Source: JALZKA01 sp963715405 (GTDB lineage Bacteria > Actinomycetota > Thermoleophilia > Solirubrobacterales > 70-9). Taken from it: 64,000 nt of DNA. Below, one piece after another: positions 32,956 through 40,535 of this stretch. A program made the position numbers and the translations under genes. The first letter of the stretch is position 1. The number at the start of each line of letters is the position of its first letter. Under the pieces are notes generated by a model. It searched no databases. It saw only the letters and a program-made list of their open reading frames with translations, and was not told where the DNA came from. The stretch covers positions 2,046,001 through 2,110,000 of the forward strand of contig OY970239.1 of the NCBI GenBank assembly GCA_963715405.1. The letters run 5' to 3'.

Positions 32956-34269
32956 ATGGAGACGCCGGCGACCTTCCTGCTCGCGTCGGGTGACGTCGAC
33001 TGGTTCGCGGCGGCCTCGATCCCGTTCTTCACGGGCGCGATCGGCTGGCTAATCAACTGGACCGGCCTGATCATGTTGTTCAACCCGGTGCGCTTCCACG
33101 GCTTCCGCGTGCCAGGACTCGCCGAGCTCTCGACACTGTTGCCACGCAAGCTGCAGGAGATCCCGGGTGTGATGGAGGGCAAGACCGGTTGGCAGGGAAT
33201 CGTCCCGGCCCGCGCCGGCAAGATGGGCAGCATCTCCTCGGACAAGGCGATCTCCAAGCTCGGGACGCCGGCCGAGTTCTACCAGCAGCTCGAGCCCGAG
33301 CAGATCGCCGAGCACATCGTCTCGATGTTTGTGCCGCAGATGCCGGACATCGTCGACCGCATCCTCGCCCGCGAGAATCCACGCCTCTGGGCGAACACGC
33401 CCGACCGTGTGAAGAAGCTGGTCTACGAGCGCGTGGAGGGAGAGCTGCCGGGGATCGTCCACTCGATGATCGACGAGATCGGCGTCCACATCGACCTGCT
33501 GTTGGACCCGAAACTGATGGTGATCGAGCAGTTCGAGCAGAACCCCGATCTGGTCGTGCGCATCTTCAAGGACATCTCAACCAAAGAGCTGAAGCTAATG
33601 GTGAACTTCGGGTTCATCTTCGGCTTCCTGCTCGGAATCCCGGTCGCCGTGATCGACGTAACGCTTCACCAGTGGTGGCTCTTGCCGATCATGGGCGTGA
33701 TCGTCGGCTGGGTGACGAACCTTCTCGGGATGAAGCTCATCTTCGAGCCGGTGGAGCCGACCCGATGGGGACCGATCAAGATGCACGGCCTCTTCCTGCG
33801 CCGCCAGCCCGAGGTGGCTGAGGTCTACGCCGGGATCATCGCGGACGACGTGGTGACGCTCGAGAACATCGGCAACCAGCTCGTCGAAGGCCCGAGCGGT
33901 GACCGGACCAAGCAGATGATCGAAACCGCAATGCGTCCCGCGATCGACCGCGCAGCGGGGGCGATTCGGCCCGCGGCGCGCGCCGCGGTTGGAGGCCGCG
34001 AGTTCGACAAGATCAGCGCCGCGTTCGCTCGCGAGGGTGTCGATCAGACGCTGACGCCCTTCCGGGACCCGGAGTTCAGCCGCCAGCAAAGCGAGAGGAT
34101 CCAGAAGCTGATCGCCGAGCGCACCCGCGAGATGCCTTACAAGGATTTCGTCGAGATGCTGCGCTCGGCGATCAAGGAAGACGAGTGGATGCTCTACGCG
34201 CACGGCGCGATCATGGGCGCCGGCGGAGGGCTCATCCACCTCGCGATCTTCGGGGTAAGCGGAGGATGA
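32956..34269 (+). CDS. DUF445 membrane protein
   Basis: 437 aa. Membrane segments at the N-terminus (ASIPFFTGAIGWLINWTGLIM), in the middle (NFGFIFGFLLGIPVAVIDV, LLPIMGVIVGWVTNLLGMKLIF) and at the C-terminus (AIMGAGGGLIHLAIFG). The repeated block G-W-L/V-x-N-W/L ... F-P-V at the start and centre is the DUF445 signature of two homologous halves. The function of the family is unknown; some members sit near cell-envelope genes. The stop overlaps the next start (ATGA). Confidence 0.85.
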   Translation: METPATFLLASGDVDWFAAASIPFFTGAIGWLINWTGLIMLFNPVRFHGFRVPGLAELSTLLPRKLQEIPGVMEGKTGWQGIVPARAGKMGSISSDKAISKLGTPAEFYQQLEPEQIAEHIVSMFVPQMPDIVDRILARENPRLWANTPDRVKKLVYERVEGELPGIVHSMIDEIGVHIDLLLDPKLMVIEQFEQNPDLVVRIFKDISTKELKLMVNFGFIFGFLLGIPVAVIDVTLHQWWLLPIMGVIVGWVTNLLGMKLIFEPVEPTRWGPIKMHGLFLRRQPEVAEVYAGIIADDVVTLENIGNQLVEGPSGDRTKQMIETAMRPAIDRAAGAIRPAARAAVGGREFDKISAAFAREGVDQTLTPFRDPEFSRQQSERIQKLIAERTREMPYKDFVEMLRSAIKEDEWMLYAHGAIMGAGGGLIHLAIFGVSGG

Positions 34270-35027
34270 GCGACGAGCGATCGAACGGATCTGGGCGCCA
34301 GCGGCGGCGCGACTCCATTCCCGAAGTCGTCCGGTTCGCCGCATCGACGTGGTGGCACACCACTGAGTGGGCAATCGACCAGTACCTCAAGATGGCGAAG
34401 GGGGTCATCGGAGCCGCCCCGTCGTCGCCTGAGGAGGCGGCGGACCGCGTTCGCGCAGCGGCGAACGAGGTCGCGGGATCACGGGAAGAGGACAAGCCGA
34501 CCCTGGCCGAGACCGGCGAAATGCTGCTCGTCCGCTCTCGGGACGTCTTCGAGGGAGACGAAAACGAAGCGCACCCCGCCTATGAGCGCATTCTCTCCGA
34601 GATGGCGCCGGACGAGGGACGCATCCTGCGGCTGATGCTGGTGGACGGGCCGCGCCCCGCAGTCGATGTTCGAACGGGTGGTCCTCTGGGGCTCATCAAC
34701 TCGGAGCTGATCGCCGGGGGCTTCACGATGATCGGCTCGCATGCGGGACTCAAGGACCGCGACGGGGTGCCCGCGTATCTCAACAACCTCAACCGGCTTG
34801 GTCTCATCTGGTTCTCGCGCGAGACGCTCCACAACCATCGCGCTTATCAGGTACTCGAGGCGCAGCCTGAGGTTCTCGAGGCAATGCACTCGGTGCGCTT
34901 CCCGCGCATCGTGCGCCGCTCGATTCACCTGACGCCGTTCGGCGAAGACCTCTGCCGGGTGTGTTTCACGATCGCCGACACGCCACTCGAGGCACTGCCG
35001 CTTCACAGCGATCCTCCGGAGGAGTAA
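34266..35027 (+). CDS. Abi-alpha (DUF4393)-like protein
   Basis: 253 aa; start fixed by the ATGA overlap at 34266. The N-terminal half has an amphipathic region (VVRFAASTWWHTTEWAIDQYLKMAKG). The C-terminal half (MAPDEGRILRLMLVDGPRPAVDVR ... YLNNLNRLGLIWFS ... LTPFGEDLCRVCF) resembles Abi-alpha/DUF4393 proteins, in which a winged-helix-like block ends in LTxFGxxF. Members are named from abortive-infection context, but their action is unknown. Coupled with DUF445, so a membrane role is more likely than phage defence here. Confidence 0.65.
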   Translation: MSDERSNGSGRQRRRDSIPEVVRFAASTWWHTTEWAIDQYLKMAKGVIGAAPSSPEEAADRVRAAANEVAGSREEDKPTLAETGEMLLVRSRDVFEGDENEAHPAYERILSEMAPDEGRILRLMLVDGPRPAVDVRTGGPLGLINSELIAGGFTMIGSHAGLKDRDGVPAYLNNLNRLGLIWFSRETLHNHRAYQVLEAQPEVLEAMHSVRFPRIVRRSIHLTPFGEDLCRVCFTIADTPLEALPLHSDPPEE

Positions 35028-35054
35028 GGCCCGCCGCAGGGCTCGCGGCCGGCG

Positions 35055-35103
35055 GCGAAACGTCCAACGCCATACACCCTGAGGTATGAAATGGGACGTT
35101 TCC
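35055..35103 (+). repeat. Palindromic element P1 (left outer)
   Basis: GCGAAACGTCC, 28 nt, GGACGTTTCC. The inner arms also pair (CATAC/GTATG). The distance between the two conserved arms is identical in all four elements. Confidence 0.8.
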
Positions 35104-35114
35104 TTCTTGCGGGG

Positions 35115-35163
35115 GTGAAGCGTCCCACGCTGTGCCCTATAGGGGACGATGTCGGACGTTCGC
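35115..35163 (+). repeat. Palindromic element P2 (left inner), contains the start codon of the AbiEi-like gene
   Basis: GTGAAGCGTCC, 28 nt, GGACGTTCGC; centre CCCTATAGGG is a perfect palindrome. It lies exactly 60 bp from P1. The ATG at 35149 is within its right half. Confidence 0.8.
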
Positions 35164-36042
35164 ATCGCGAAATTGCTGGCGAAACAGTTCAATCGAGCCT
35201 CTCGCTGCCAACTGCATGACCTTGGCTTAAGCGACAGGGCCATCCATCATCGGGTCGCGATTGGACGGCTGGTCATCGTTCACGAAGGGGTCTTTGCGAT
35301 GCCTCCGGTCCTTCACGATGATTGGGGCCGATGGATGGGCGCCACCCTCACCGCCTCAGAGACGTTTCTCTGTCGAGAGAGTGCCGCTTGCGCCTTTGGC
35401 GCCCTTGAGTTTGAGAGTCGTGGTGTAACTGTGACCCGACCCGGTAGCGGTGGGCCTCGCCGGATGAGCGGTGTCACCGTTTATCGCAGCTCGACCCTCA
35501 GCGGGGAGACGACCACCTTGGATGGGGTCCCCATCACAACGGTGCCCCGGATCCTTTTGGACCTCACTTGCTGTATGAGCGACCGAGCAGTCGCCAAGGC
35601 GCTGCGCGAGTTCGTTCGCTTGAACAGAACGACTATTTACGGCCTTAGCGACTGGCTCGGTATCAGGAGCAACCGCCGCGGCGCACCCCGGCTGGCGAAA
35701 GCCATGGCTCAGTATCGAGGGCTTCCGATTGAGCGAGCGCGCAGCGGCGCCGAAGCCAGAGCGCTCGAAATCCTCCGTGACGCCGACATCGAGCTTCCGC
35801 GTCTCAACGTCGACGTCGCCGGCGAGGAAGCAGACCTGAGCTGGCCACGCGAAAGACTCATTATCGAGATCGACGGCGGTCCGTTCCACCAAGACGTAGG
35901 CGAGGACGCGAGGAAGGAAGCGACGTGGCGCGGCGCGGGTTGGCGAGTCCTTCGGATCGACTCGGGCGACGTCTATGAGCACCCACAGCAGTTGCTGGAT
36001 CTAGCAGCTACGGGGCGAAACGTCCGACGCCATACCCCATAG
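35149..36042 (+). CDS. AbiEi-antitoxin-like / DUF559 PD-(D/E)xK-type protein
   Basis: 297 aa. Residues 5-50 are the winged helix of AbiEi-type proteins (RASRCQLHDLGLSDRAIHHRVAIGRLVIVHEGVFA is too close to that consensus to miss). The middle (55-160) is the AbiEi C-domain-like region with ITTVPRILLDLT. Residues 195-285 are DUF559, a Vsr/PD-(D/E)xK-like fold: E202, D229, then LIIEIDGGPFH (E240, D242) and WRVLRI. The start and stop codons lie inside palindromes P2 and P3. No companion AbiEii nucleotidyltransferase is adjacent. Function unproven: DNA binding plus a possible nuclease. Confidence 0.82.
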   Translation: MSDVRIAKLLAKQFNRASRCQLHDLGLSDRAIHHRVAIGRLVIVHEGVFAMPPVLHDDWGRWMGATLTASETFLCRESAACAFGALEFESRGVTVTRPGSGGPRRMSGVTVYRSSTLSGETTTLDGVPITTVPRILLDLTCCMSDRAVAKALREFVRLNRTTIYGLSDWLGIRSNRRGAPRLAKAMAQYRGLPIERARSGAEARALEILRDADIELPRLNVDVAGEEADLSWPRERLIIEIDGGPFHQDVGEDARKEATWRGAGWRVLRIDSGDVYEHPQQLLDLAATGRNVRRHTP

Positions 36043-36063
36043 AGGATGACGCTGGACGTTTGC
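36015..36063 (+). repeat. Palindromic element P3 (right inner), contains the stop codon of the AbiEi-like gene
   Basis: GCGAAACGTCC, 28 nt (GACGCCATACC ... GGATGACGCT), GGACGTTTGC. The arms extend inward: CGACGCCAT pairs with ATGACGCT-like sequence. The TAG stop 36040-36042 is in its loop. Confidence 0.8.
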
Positions 36064-36076
36064 CTCGGGCGCAGAC

Positions 36077-36124
36077 GCGAAACGTCCGATGCCGTACATC
36101 CTGGTGTACCCCGTGGGAGTTTGT
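36077..36124 (+). repeat. Palindromic element P4 (right outer)
   Basis: GCGAAACGTCC, 27-28 nt (inner GTACAtcctggTGTAC), GGGAGTTTGT. Left arm 62 bp from that of P3. The right arm is the most diverged of the four. Confidence 0.75.
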
Positions 36125-36150
36125 CTCGCCCGCGGGCGGCTCGCGAGGCG

Positions 36151-37449
36151 CTAGGCGACCGGGCCGAGGACTCGGTCCGTGTAGGCGTTGGCGAAGACGC
36201 CCTCGGGGTCGAGCCGACGCCTCGCGGCCTGGAAGTCGTCCCAGCGCGGGTACGCGGCGGACAGGTCCGCCGCTGTGCGGAAGTGGCGCTTGCCCCAGTG
36301 CGGCCGGCCGCCGAGCCCGCGGGCGAGTGCTTCGACCCTGCGGAAGTAGGGCTCCCAGCCGAGCCTTCGGTCCTGGTGGACGGCCACATAGCACGTGTCT
36401 TGCTCGTGGGAGGGGCTGAGAAAGGAGTCGTCGCCCGCGACGAAGCGCACCTCGATCGGCCAGGCGATGTGAAGCTCGGGCCGTGCGGCGATCTCGAGGA
36501 CGCCCTCGATGAGCTCGCGCCCCCGCGCGCGCGGGACCGCGTACTCCATCTCGGTGAACTTGATGTGGCGCTCCGAGGCGAAGACCCTGTAGCTCGCGTC
36601 CACCTTCGTCGCGTTGCCGAGGCTGCGCGAGGCGAGTCGCGCCACCGTGGGCGCGATCTCGGGACGGGCTCGGGTCGCCGCCGCGAACGCTTTGCCGACC
36701 CAGTTCTCGAGCACCACCTCCTGCGCGTAGACGATCGCGGGGTGCTTCGGGGCTGGCGGCTCCTGCGTGCGGCGCGATTCGCGGCAAAGCGCGACGTCGG
36801 TGCCGGGAAAGACGTAGAACTCGAAATGATCCGTGCCGGCGTTGAGCTCATCGAGGCTCTCGAGAACCTCGCCGAGCGGCTTCGGCGAGTCCACCCGGTT
36901 GATCGTGTACGCGGGGACCGTGCGGACGGTGACCGAGTACACGATTCCGAGCGCACCGATCGCAACTCGCGCGGCACGAAGAAGAGCTGGCTCGGACTCG
37001 TCGACGGTCACGAGCGAGCCGTCGGGCGCGATCAGCTCGAGCGCCGCCACCTGAGCCGAGACGTTCTGGAAGCGCTCGCCCGTGCCGTGGGTCCCGGTCG
37101 AGATGGAGCCCGCGACGGTCTGGCGGTCGATGTCGCCGAGGTTTAAGAACGCGACGCCGTCAGCGTCGAGCATGCGATTGAGGTCGTGGAGGACAGCCCC
37201 CGCCTCGGCCTTGAAAAGACCTGACTCCCGGTCGAAGTCGAGCTTCCGCCCGAGACCGTCGAGGCGAACCATGACGCCGTCGGTCAGGGCGCAGTCCGTG
37301 AACGAATGGCCAGAGGCTGCCGCGCGAACCCGGTGACCCCGCTCGATCGAGCGCGCGACGGTGCGCCGAAGGGCATCGAGCGTCCCAGGCCGCTCGATCG
37401 AGAGCGGCTGGCACGATTGGTCTCCTGCCCAGTTCGTCCAGCGCGCCAT
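36151..37449 (-). CDS. FAD-linked sugar 1,4-lactone oxidase (arabinono-lactone oxidase type)
   Basis: 432 aa. The VAO/PCMH FAD domain: RAAASGHSFTDCALTDGVMV, GDIDRQTVAGSISTGTHGTG, and ALGIVYSVTVRT. The C-terminal ALO domain: FYVFPGTDVALC, HIKFTEMEYAVPR (substrate-side), and GGRPHWGKRHFRT, the near-invariant HWGK motif of aldonolactone oxidases. It oxidises L-gulono/D-arabinono-1,4-lactone or a related alditol with O2. The ATG at 37449 is chosen; the longer frame crosses the tRNA-Ser gene. Confidence 0.9.
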   Translation of the reverse strand: MARWTNWAGDQSCQPLSIERPGTLDALRRTVARSIERGHRVRAAASGHSFTDCALTDGVMVRLDGLGRKLDFDRESGLFKAEAGAVLHDLNRMLDADGVAFLNLGDIDRQTVAGSISTGTHGTGERFQNVSAQVAALELIAPDGSLVTVDESEPALLRAARVAIGALGIVYSVTVRTVPAYTINRVDSPKPLGEVLESLDELNAGTDHFEFYVFPGTDVALCRESRRTQEPPAPKHPAIVYAQEVVLENWVGKAFAAATRARPEIAPTVARLASRSLGNATKVDASYRVFASERHIKFTEMEYAVPRARGRELIEGVLEIAARPELHIAWPIEVRFVAGDDSFLSPSHEQDTCYVAVHQDRRLGWEPYFRRVEALARGLGGRPHWGKRHFRTAADLSAAYPRWDDFQAARRRLDPEGVFANAYTDRVLGPVA

Positions 37450-37474
37450 GGGCGCGAAAGCTAGTCCGAATGAG

Positions 37475-37564
37475 CGGAGCGGGAGGGATTCGAACCCCCG
37501 GACCCGCGAAACGGGTCGGCTGCTTTCAAGGCAGCTGCATTCAGCCGGACTCTGCCACCGCTCC
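37475..37564 (-). tRNA. tRNA-Ser (anticodon TGA)
   Basis: 90 nt, class II: acceptor GGAGCGG/CCGCTCC with discriminator G, anticodon stem GCTGC/GCAGC with loop CTTGAAA (TGA), long variable arm, T arm with TTCGAAT. The last 24 bp of the MFS gene overlap its 5' end. Confidence 0.97.
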
Positions 37565-38734
37565 TCCACGTAATTTACGGGTGCCGACCGCCAGAGCGTC
37601 CTCGACGGCGCTCCGGCGAACAAAGAGCGCCGCCAGAGCCAGAGCGCTCAGCGTCGCCAGGCACGAGTACGCGAGCTCGTTACCGCCGGCATCGGCCACC
37701 GCGGGCGCCACCACTCCGCCCAGCGTGTGCCCCACCCCCCAGCCGAGGTTGGTAAAGCCGAACGCGAGACCGAGGTCCACCCCGGCCGCCTCGGCACCGT
37801 CGGTGAGCATCGCCATCGCCGGCGACCAGAGCATTCCAATTCCGGGTGCTGCCAGGATCAGCACCAGCCCCAAGAGCCACGCGCTCGACGGCAGCTGGAT
37901 CACGAGCATGGTCACGACACTCGCGGCCAGGCCCGCGGCGCAGGGTATGAACCGCCCGCGCCGATCGGAAAGCCGGCCCGCCAGCGGAGCGACGACTCCC
38001 TCGAGCGCCGCCGATGCCAGGAACGCGCCGGCGATCGCGATTGCTCCCGCCCCGAGCAGGTCCATCTCGAGCGGGACCAGGACGTCGAGTGCTCCAAAGA
38101 CCATCCCCGGCACGAGGATCAGGAAAAATCCGAATCGAACCGGCGCCGCGCCCGCCGCTGCGCGGAGCACTCTCCAGCCCGAGTGGCCCGAGGGTGGAGG
38201 CGGCGGGATGCGGAGAGTCATCGCAACCATGACCGCTCCGAGCACGGCCACGGCTGAGAAGACCGCGGCCCGCCCGAGGGGCTCGGCGAGGCCACCCAGC
38301 GCCGGGCCCAACAGAACGCCCGCAATCGCCGCGGCCATCGCGGATCCGATGAGCTCGCCCCTGCGCTCGCGCGGCGAGGCCGCGATCAGCCAGCTCAGGG
38401 CCCCAGCCCAGGAGCAGGCGCCCGCCGCCCCTTGAATGAATCGCGAGGCGATGAGCAACTCGCTGCTCTCGGCGAGCGCAAAGACGAGAACTGTTGCGGT
38501 CATGACGACAAGGCCGACAAGAGTCGTTCGGCGCGCCCCGATCCGGGCGGCGAGGAAACCCGCCGGAATCGCTGCAATGAGGGTTCCAGCCGCGTACGAA
38601 CCGGAGAGGACTCCAGCCTCGGTCTTCGTCAGGCCAAACTCGTCGCTCAGCCCAGGTAGAAGCGGGACGATGGCCGCAAAGAACATCGTGTCGACCAAGA
38701 GGACGAGCGACGCGAGGACGAGGAGCTTCCTCAT
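37541..38734 (-). CDS. MFS transporter
   Basis: 397 aa with 12 predicted membrane segments. LVDTMFFAAIVPLLPGLSDEFGLT opens it as in DHA-type drug/proton antiporters; the loop 2-3 motif GFLAARIGARRTTLVGL and the later GRLSDRRGRFIPC are MFS signatures. Specificity is unknown. Its last codons (AVEDALAVGTRKLRGGAVAESG region) overlap tRNA-Ser(TGA) by 24 bp on the same strand, so a read-through transcript would include the tRNA. Divergent from the P-II gene. Confidence 0.9.
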   Translation of the reverse strand: MRKLLVLASLVLLVDTMFFAAIVPLLPGLSDEFGLTKTEAGVLSGSYAAGTLIAAIPAGFLAARIGARRTTLVGLVVMTATVLVFALAESSELLIASRFIQGAAGACSWAGALSWLIAASPRERRGELIGSAMAAAIAGVLLGPALGGLAEPLGRAAVFSAVAVLGAVMVAMTLRIPPPPPSGHSGWRVLRAAAGAAPVRFGFFLILVPGMVFGALDVLVPLEMDLLGAGAIAIAGAFLASAALEGVVAPLAGRLSDRRGRFIPCAAGLAASVVTMLVIQLPSSAWLLGLVLILAAPGIGMLWSPAMAMLTDGAEAAGVDLGLAFGFTNLGWGVGHTLGGVVAPAVADAGGNELAYSCLATLSALALAALFVRRSAVEDALAVGTRKLRGGAVAESG

Positions 38735-38747
38735 GCTTTCACTCTAG

Positions 38748-38787
38748 GTACAAGGCGCGGAAGCAAATTTTGGACATTCGTACAAGG
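38748..38787. promoter_or_regulatory. Direct repeats GTACAAGG between MFS and P-II genes
   Basis: GTACAAGG at 38748-38755 and again at 38780-38787, 32 bp apart (about three helical turns), in the only intergenic region between the divergent MFS and P-II/Amt genes. Possible binding sites; not the known GlnR box pattern. Confidence 0.3.
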
Positions 38788-38862
38788 GGCCAGTAGACCC
38801 CTGCGCTAGCGTGCCCCCGTTCGGCCGGTGAGTAGCCGGCTCAAGCTTGAGGAGGAAACGAG

Positions 38863-39216
38863 TTGAAGCTCGTAATTGGGATCGTGCGTCCCGAGAAGGC
38901 GAACGACGTCCTGGAAGCGCTTTACCGCGCGGATGTGCGGGGAGTTTCGATGAGCCGGGTGCAGGGTCACGGCGGTGAGCTCGAGCGCGTCGAGACCTAC
39001 CGCGGCACCACGGTGAAGATGGGCCTCTACGAGAAGGTCCGCTTCGAGATCGCGGTCTCCGACGACTTCGTCGAGCCCACGGTCGTAGCCCTCCAGTCAG
39101 GGGCGCAAACAGGTGACGTCGGCGACGGCAAGATCTTCGTCGTCCCCCTCGAGCGAGCCGTGCGCATTCGCACCGGTGAGACCGACAAGGGCGCCGTGAC
39201 GCCGGTGGAGAAGTGA
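38863..39216 (+). CDS. glnK: P-II nitrogen regulatory protein (GlnK-like)
   Basis: 117 aa, TTG start, preceded by AGGAGG seven bases upstream. VIGIVRPEKANDVLEALYRADVRG opens the P-II fold. The T loop is diverged (HGGELERVETYRGT, with a Tyr in the modification region), and GDVGDGKIFVVPLERAVRIRTGE is the conserved C-terminal signature. It probably blocks or regulates the neighbouring Amt according to ATP/ADP and 2-oxoglutarate. The Amt gene starts on the last base of its stop codon. Confidence 0.93.
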   Translation: MKLVIGIVRPEKANDVLEALYRADVRGVSMSRVQGHGGELERVETYRGTTVKMGLYEKVRFEIAVSDDFVEPTVVALQSGAQTGDVGDGKIFVVPLERAVRIRTGETDKGAVTPVEK

Positions 39217-40508
39217 TGGACTTCCTGATCGCGAAGATTGACACGGGCGACACCGCATGGATGCTCATGGCGACCGCCCTCGTGTTGATGATGACGCCTG
39301 CCCTCGGCCTCTTCTACGCCGGGTTGGTTCGCTCCAAGAACACGCTCAACACCTTCATGATGTGCGTGGCCGCGATCGCGATCGCGGGGGTGACGTGGGC
39401 TGTGATCGGCTATTCCCTCGCCTTCAGCGAAGGCGGCGATCTGATCGGCTCCCTCGACTATGCGTTTCTGAACGACGTTGGGCTCGAGGAGCGTGAGGGC
39501 CTCACCATCCCCCACCTGCTCTTCTTCGCCTTCCAGGGGACGTTCTGCATCCTTACGACGGCGCTCGTGTCCGGAGCTGTGGTCGAGCGGATGCGCTTTG
39601 GCGCCTTTCTGGTATTTGCGGCGCTGTGGTCGGTCCTCGTCTACTCGGTCCTCGCCTATTGGGGCTTCGGCTTCGGCTGGCTGATCTCAGGCGGAACGCT
39701 CGACTTCGCAGGCGGCATCGCGGTCGAGATGGGTTCCGGCTTCTCAGCGCTGGCAGCGGCGCTGGTTGTCGGTGCTCGCAAGGACTACGGGCGTCAAGCG
39801 CTGCTCCCCCACAACGCGATCTACGTCCTCGTCGGCGCAGGCCTGCTGTGGTTTGGCTGGTTCGGCTTCAACGGCGGCTCGGGATTCAACACCGGCACCA
39901 ACTCGACGCTGGCGTTTGTGAACACTCTGCTCACGCCAGCCTGCGCCCTCATCACCTGGTTCGTCCTCGACCTGATCCGCGGGCGCACCGTGACGGCGAT
40001 CGGCGCCGCGACCGCGATCATTGTCGGCTGCGTCCTGATCACGCCCGCGGGCGGGTTCATCGCCCCGGGGTGGGCGATGGCGCTGGGCTTCGCCGGCGCG
40101 CTCCCGTGCTACGCCCTGATCGCCTACCGGCCGCGGACCCGTGTGGACGAGACTCTCGACGTCCTGGCCGCGCACGGCCTTGCGGGCTTCACCGGCATTC
40201 TCTTCCTCGGGCTCTTCGCGCAGGCGTCGTGGAACGGCATCTCGGACGGCGCCATCTACGGCAACTTCGACCAGTTCGTGGACCAGGCGTTGGCCGCAGC
40301 GGCAGCACCCGCCTATGCCTTCATCGTGACCTTCATCCTGCTCAAGGTCATCGGCGCATTGATGCCGCTCCGGGCAACCGAAGACGAAGAGGCGACCGGC
40401 ATGGACGTGACGCAGCACGGCGAGGAGGCCTACCTCACCGGCGAGGGCGCGATCCTGGTCTCGACGGAGGCAAAGCGAGAGGAACCGGAACCCGTCGCGC
40501 AGCCGTAA
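39216..40508 (+). CDS. amt: Ammonium transporter Amt with Glu in the first twin-His position
   Basis: 430 aa with 11 membrane segments; start ATG 39216 (a GTG one codon earlier is possible). The signature GWxxxGGTxxxxxG-like block is WLISGGTLDFAGGIAVEMGSG. At residue 171 a Glu replaces the first pore His (normally VVHINAG), while the second is kept (LDVLAAHGLAGFTG, H320). F106/F110 lie at the Phe gate, and an aromatic site is in YWGFGFGW. Yeast Mep1/Mep3 carry the same His-to-Glu change, so it should still transport, with altered conduction. The long acidic C-tail fits P-II binding. Confidence 0.92.
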   Translation: MDFLIAKIDTGDTAWMLMATALVLMMTPALGLFYAGLVRSKNTLNTFMMCVAAIAIAGVTWAVIGYSLAFSEGGDLIGSLDYAFLNDVGLEEREGLTIPHLLFFAFQGTFCILTTALVSGAVVERMRFGAFLVFAALWSVLVYSVLAYWGFGFGWLISGGTLDFAGGIAVEMGSGFSALAAALVVGARKDYGRQALLPHNAIYVLVGAGLLWFGWFGFNGGSGFNTGTNSTLAFVNTLLTPACALITWFVLDLIRGRTVTAIGAATAIIVGCVLITPAGGFIAPGWAMALGFAGALPCYALIAYRPRTRVDETLDVLAAHGLAGFTGILFLGLFAQASWNGISDGAIYGNFDQFVDQALAAAAAPAYAFIVTFILLKVIGALMPLRATEDEEATGMDVTQHGEEAYLTGEGAILVSTEAKREEPEPVAQP

Positions 40509-40535
40509 GAACGGGCGGTTCGCCAAGATGGGCCG

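Noticed and set aside
35055..36124. CRISPR array
   Set aside because: Only two repeat pairs 0.9 kb apart, each repeat a palindrome with diverged centres. No regular repeat-spacer array and no cas genes in the window.
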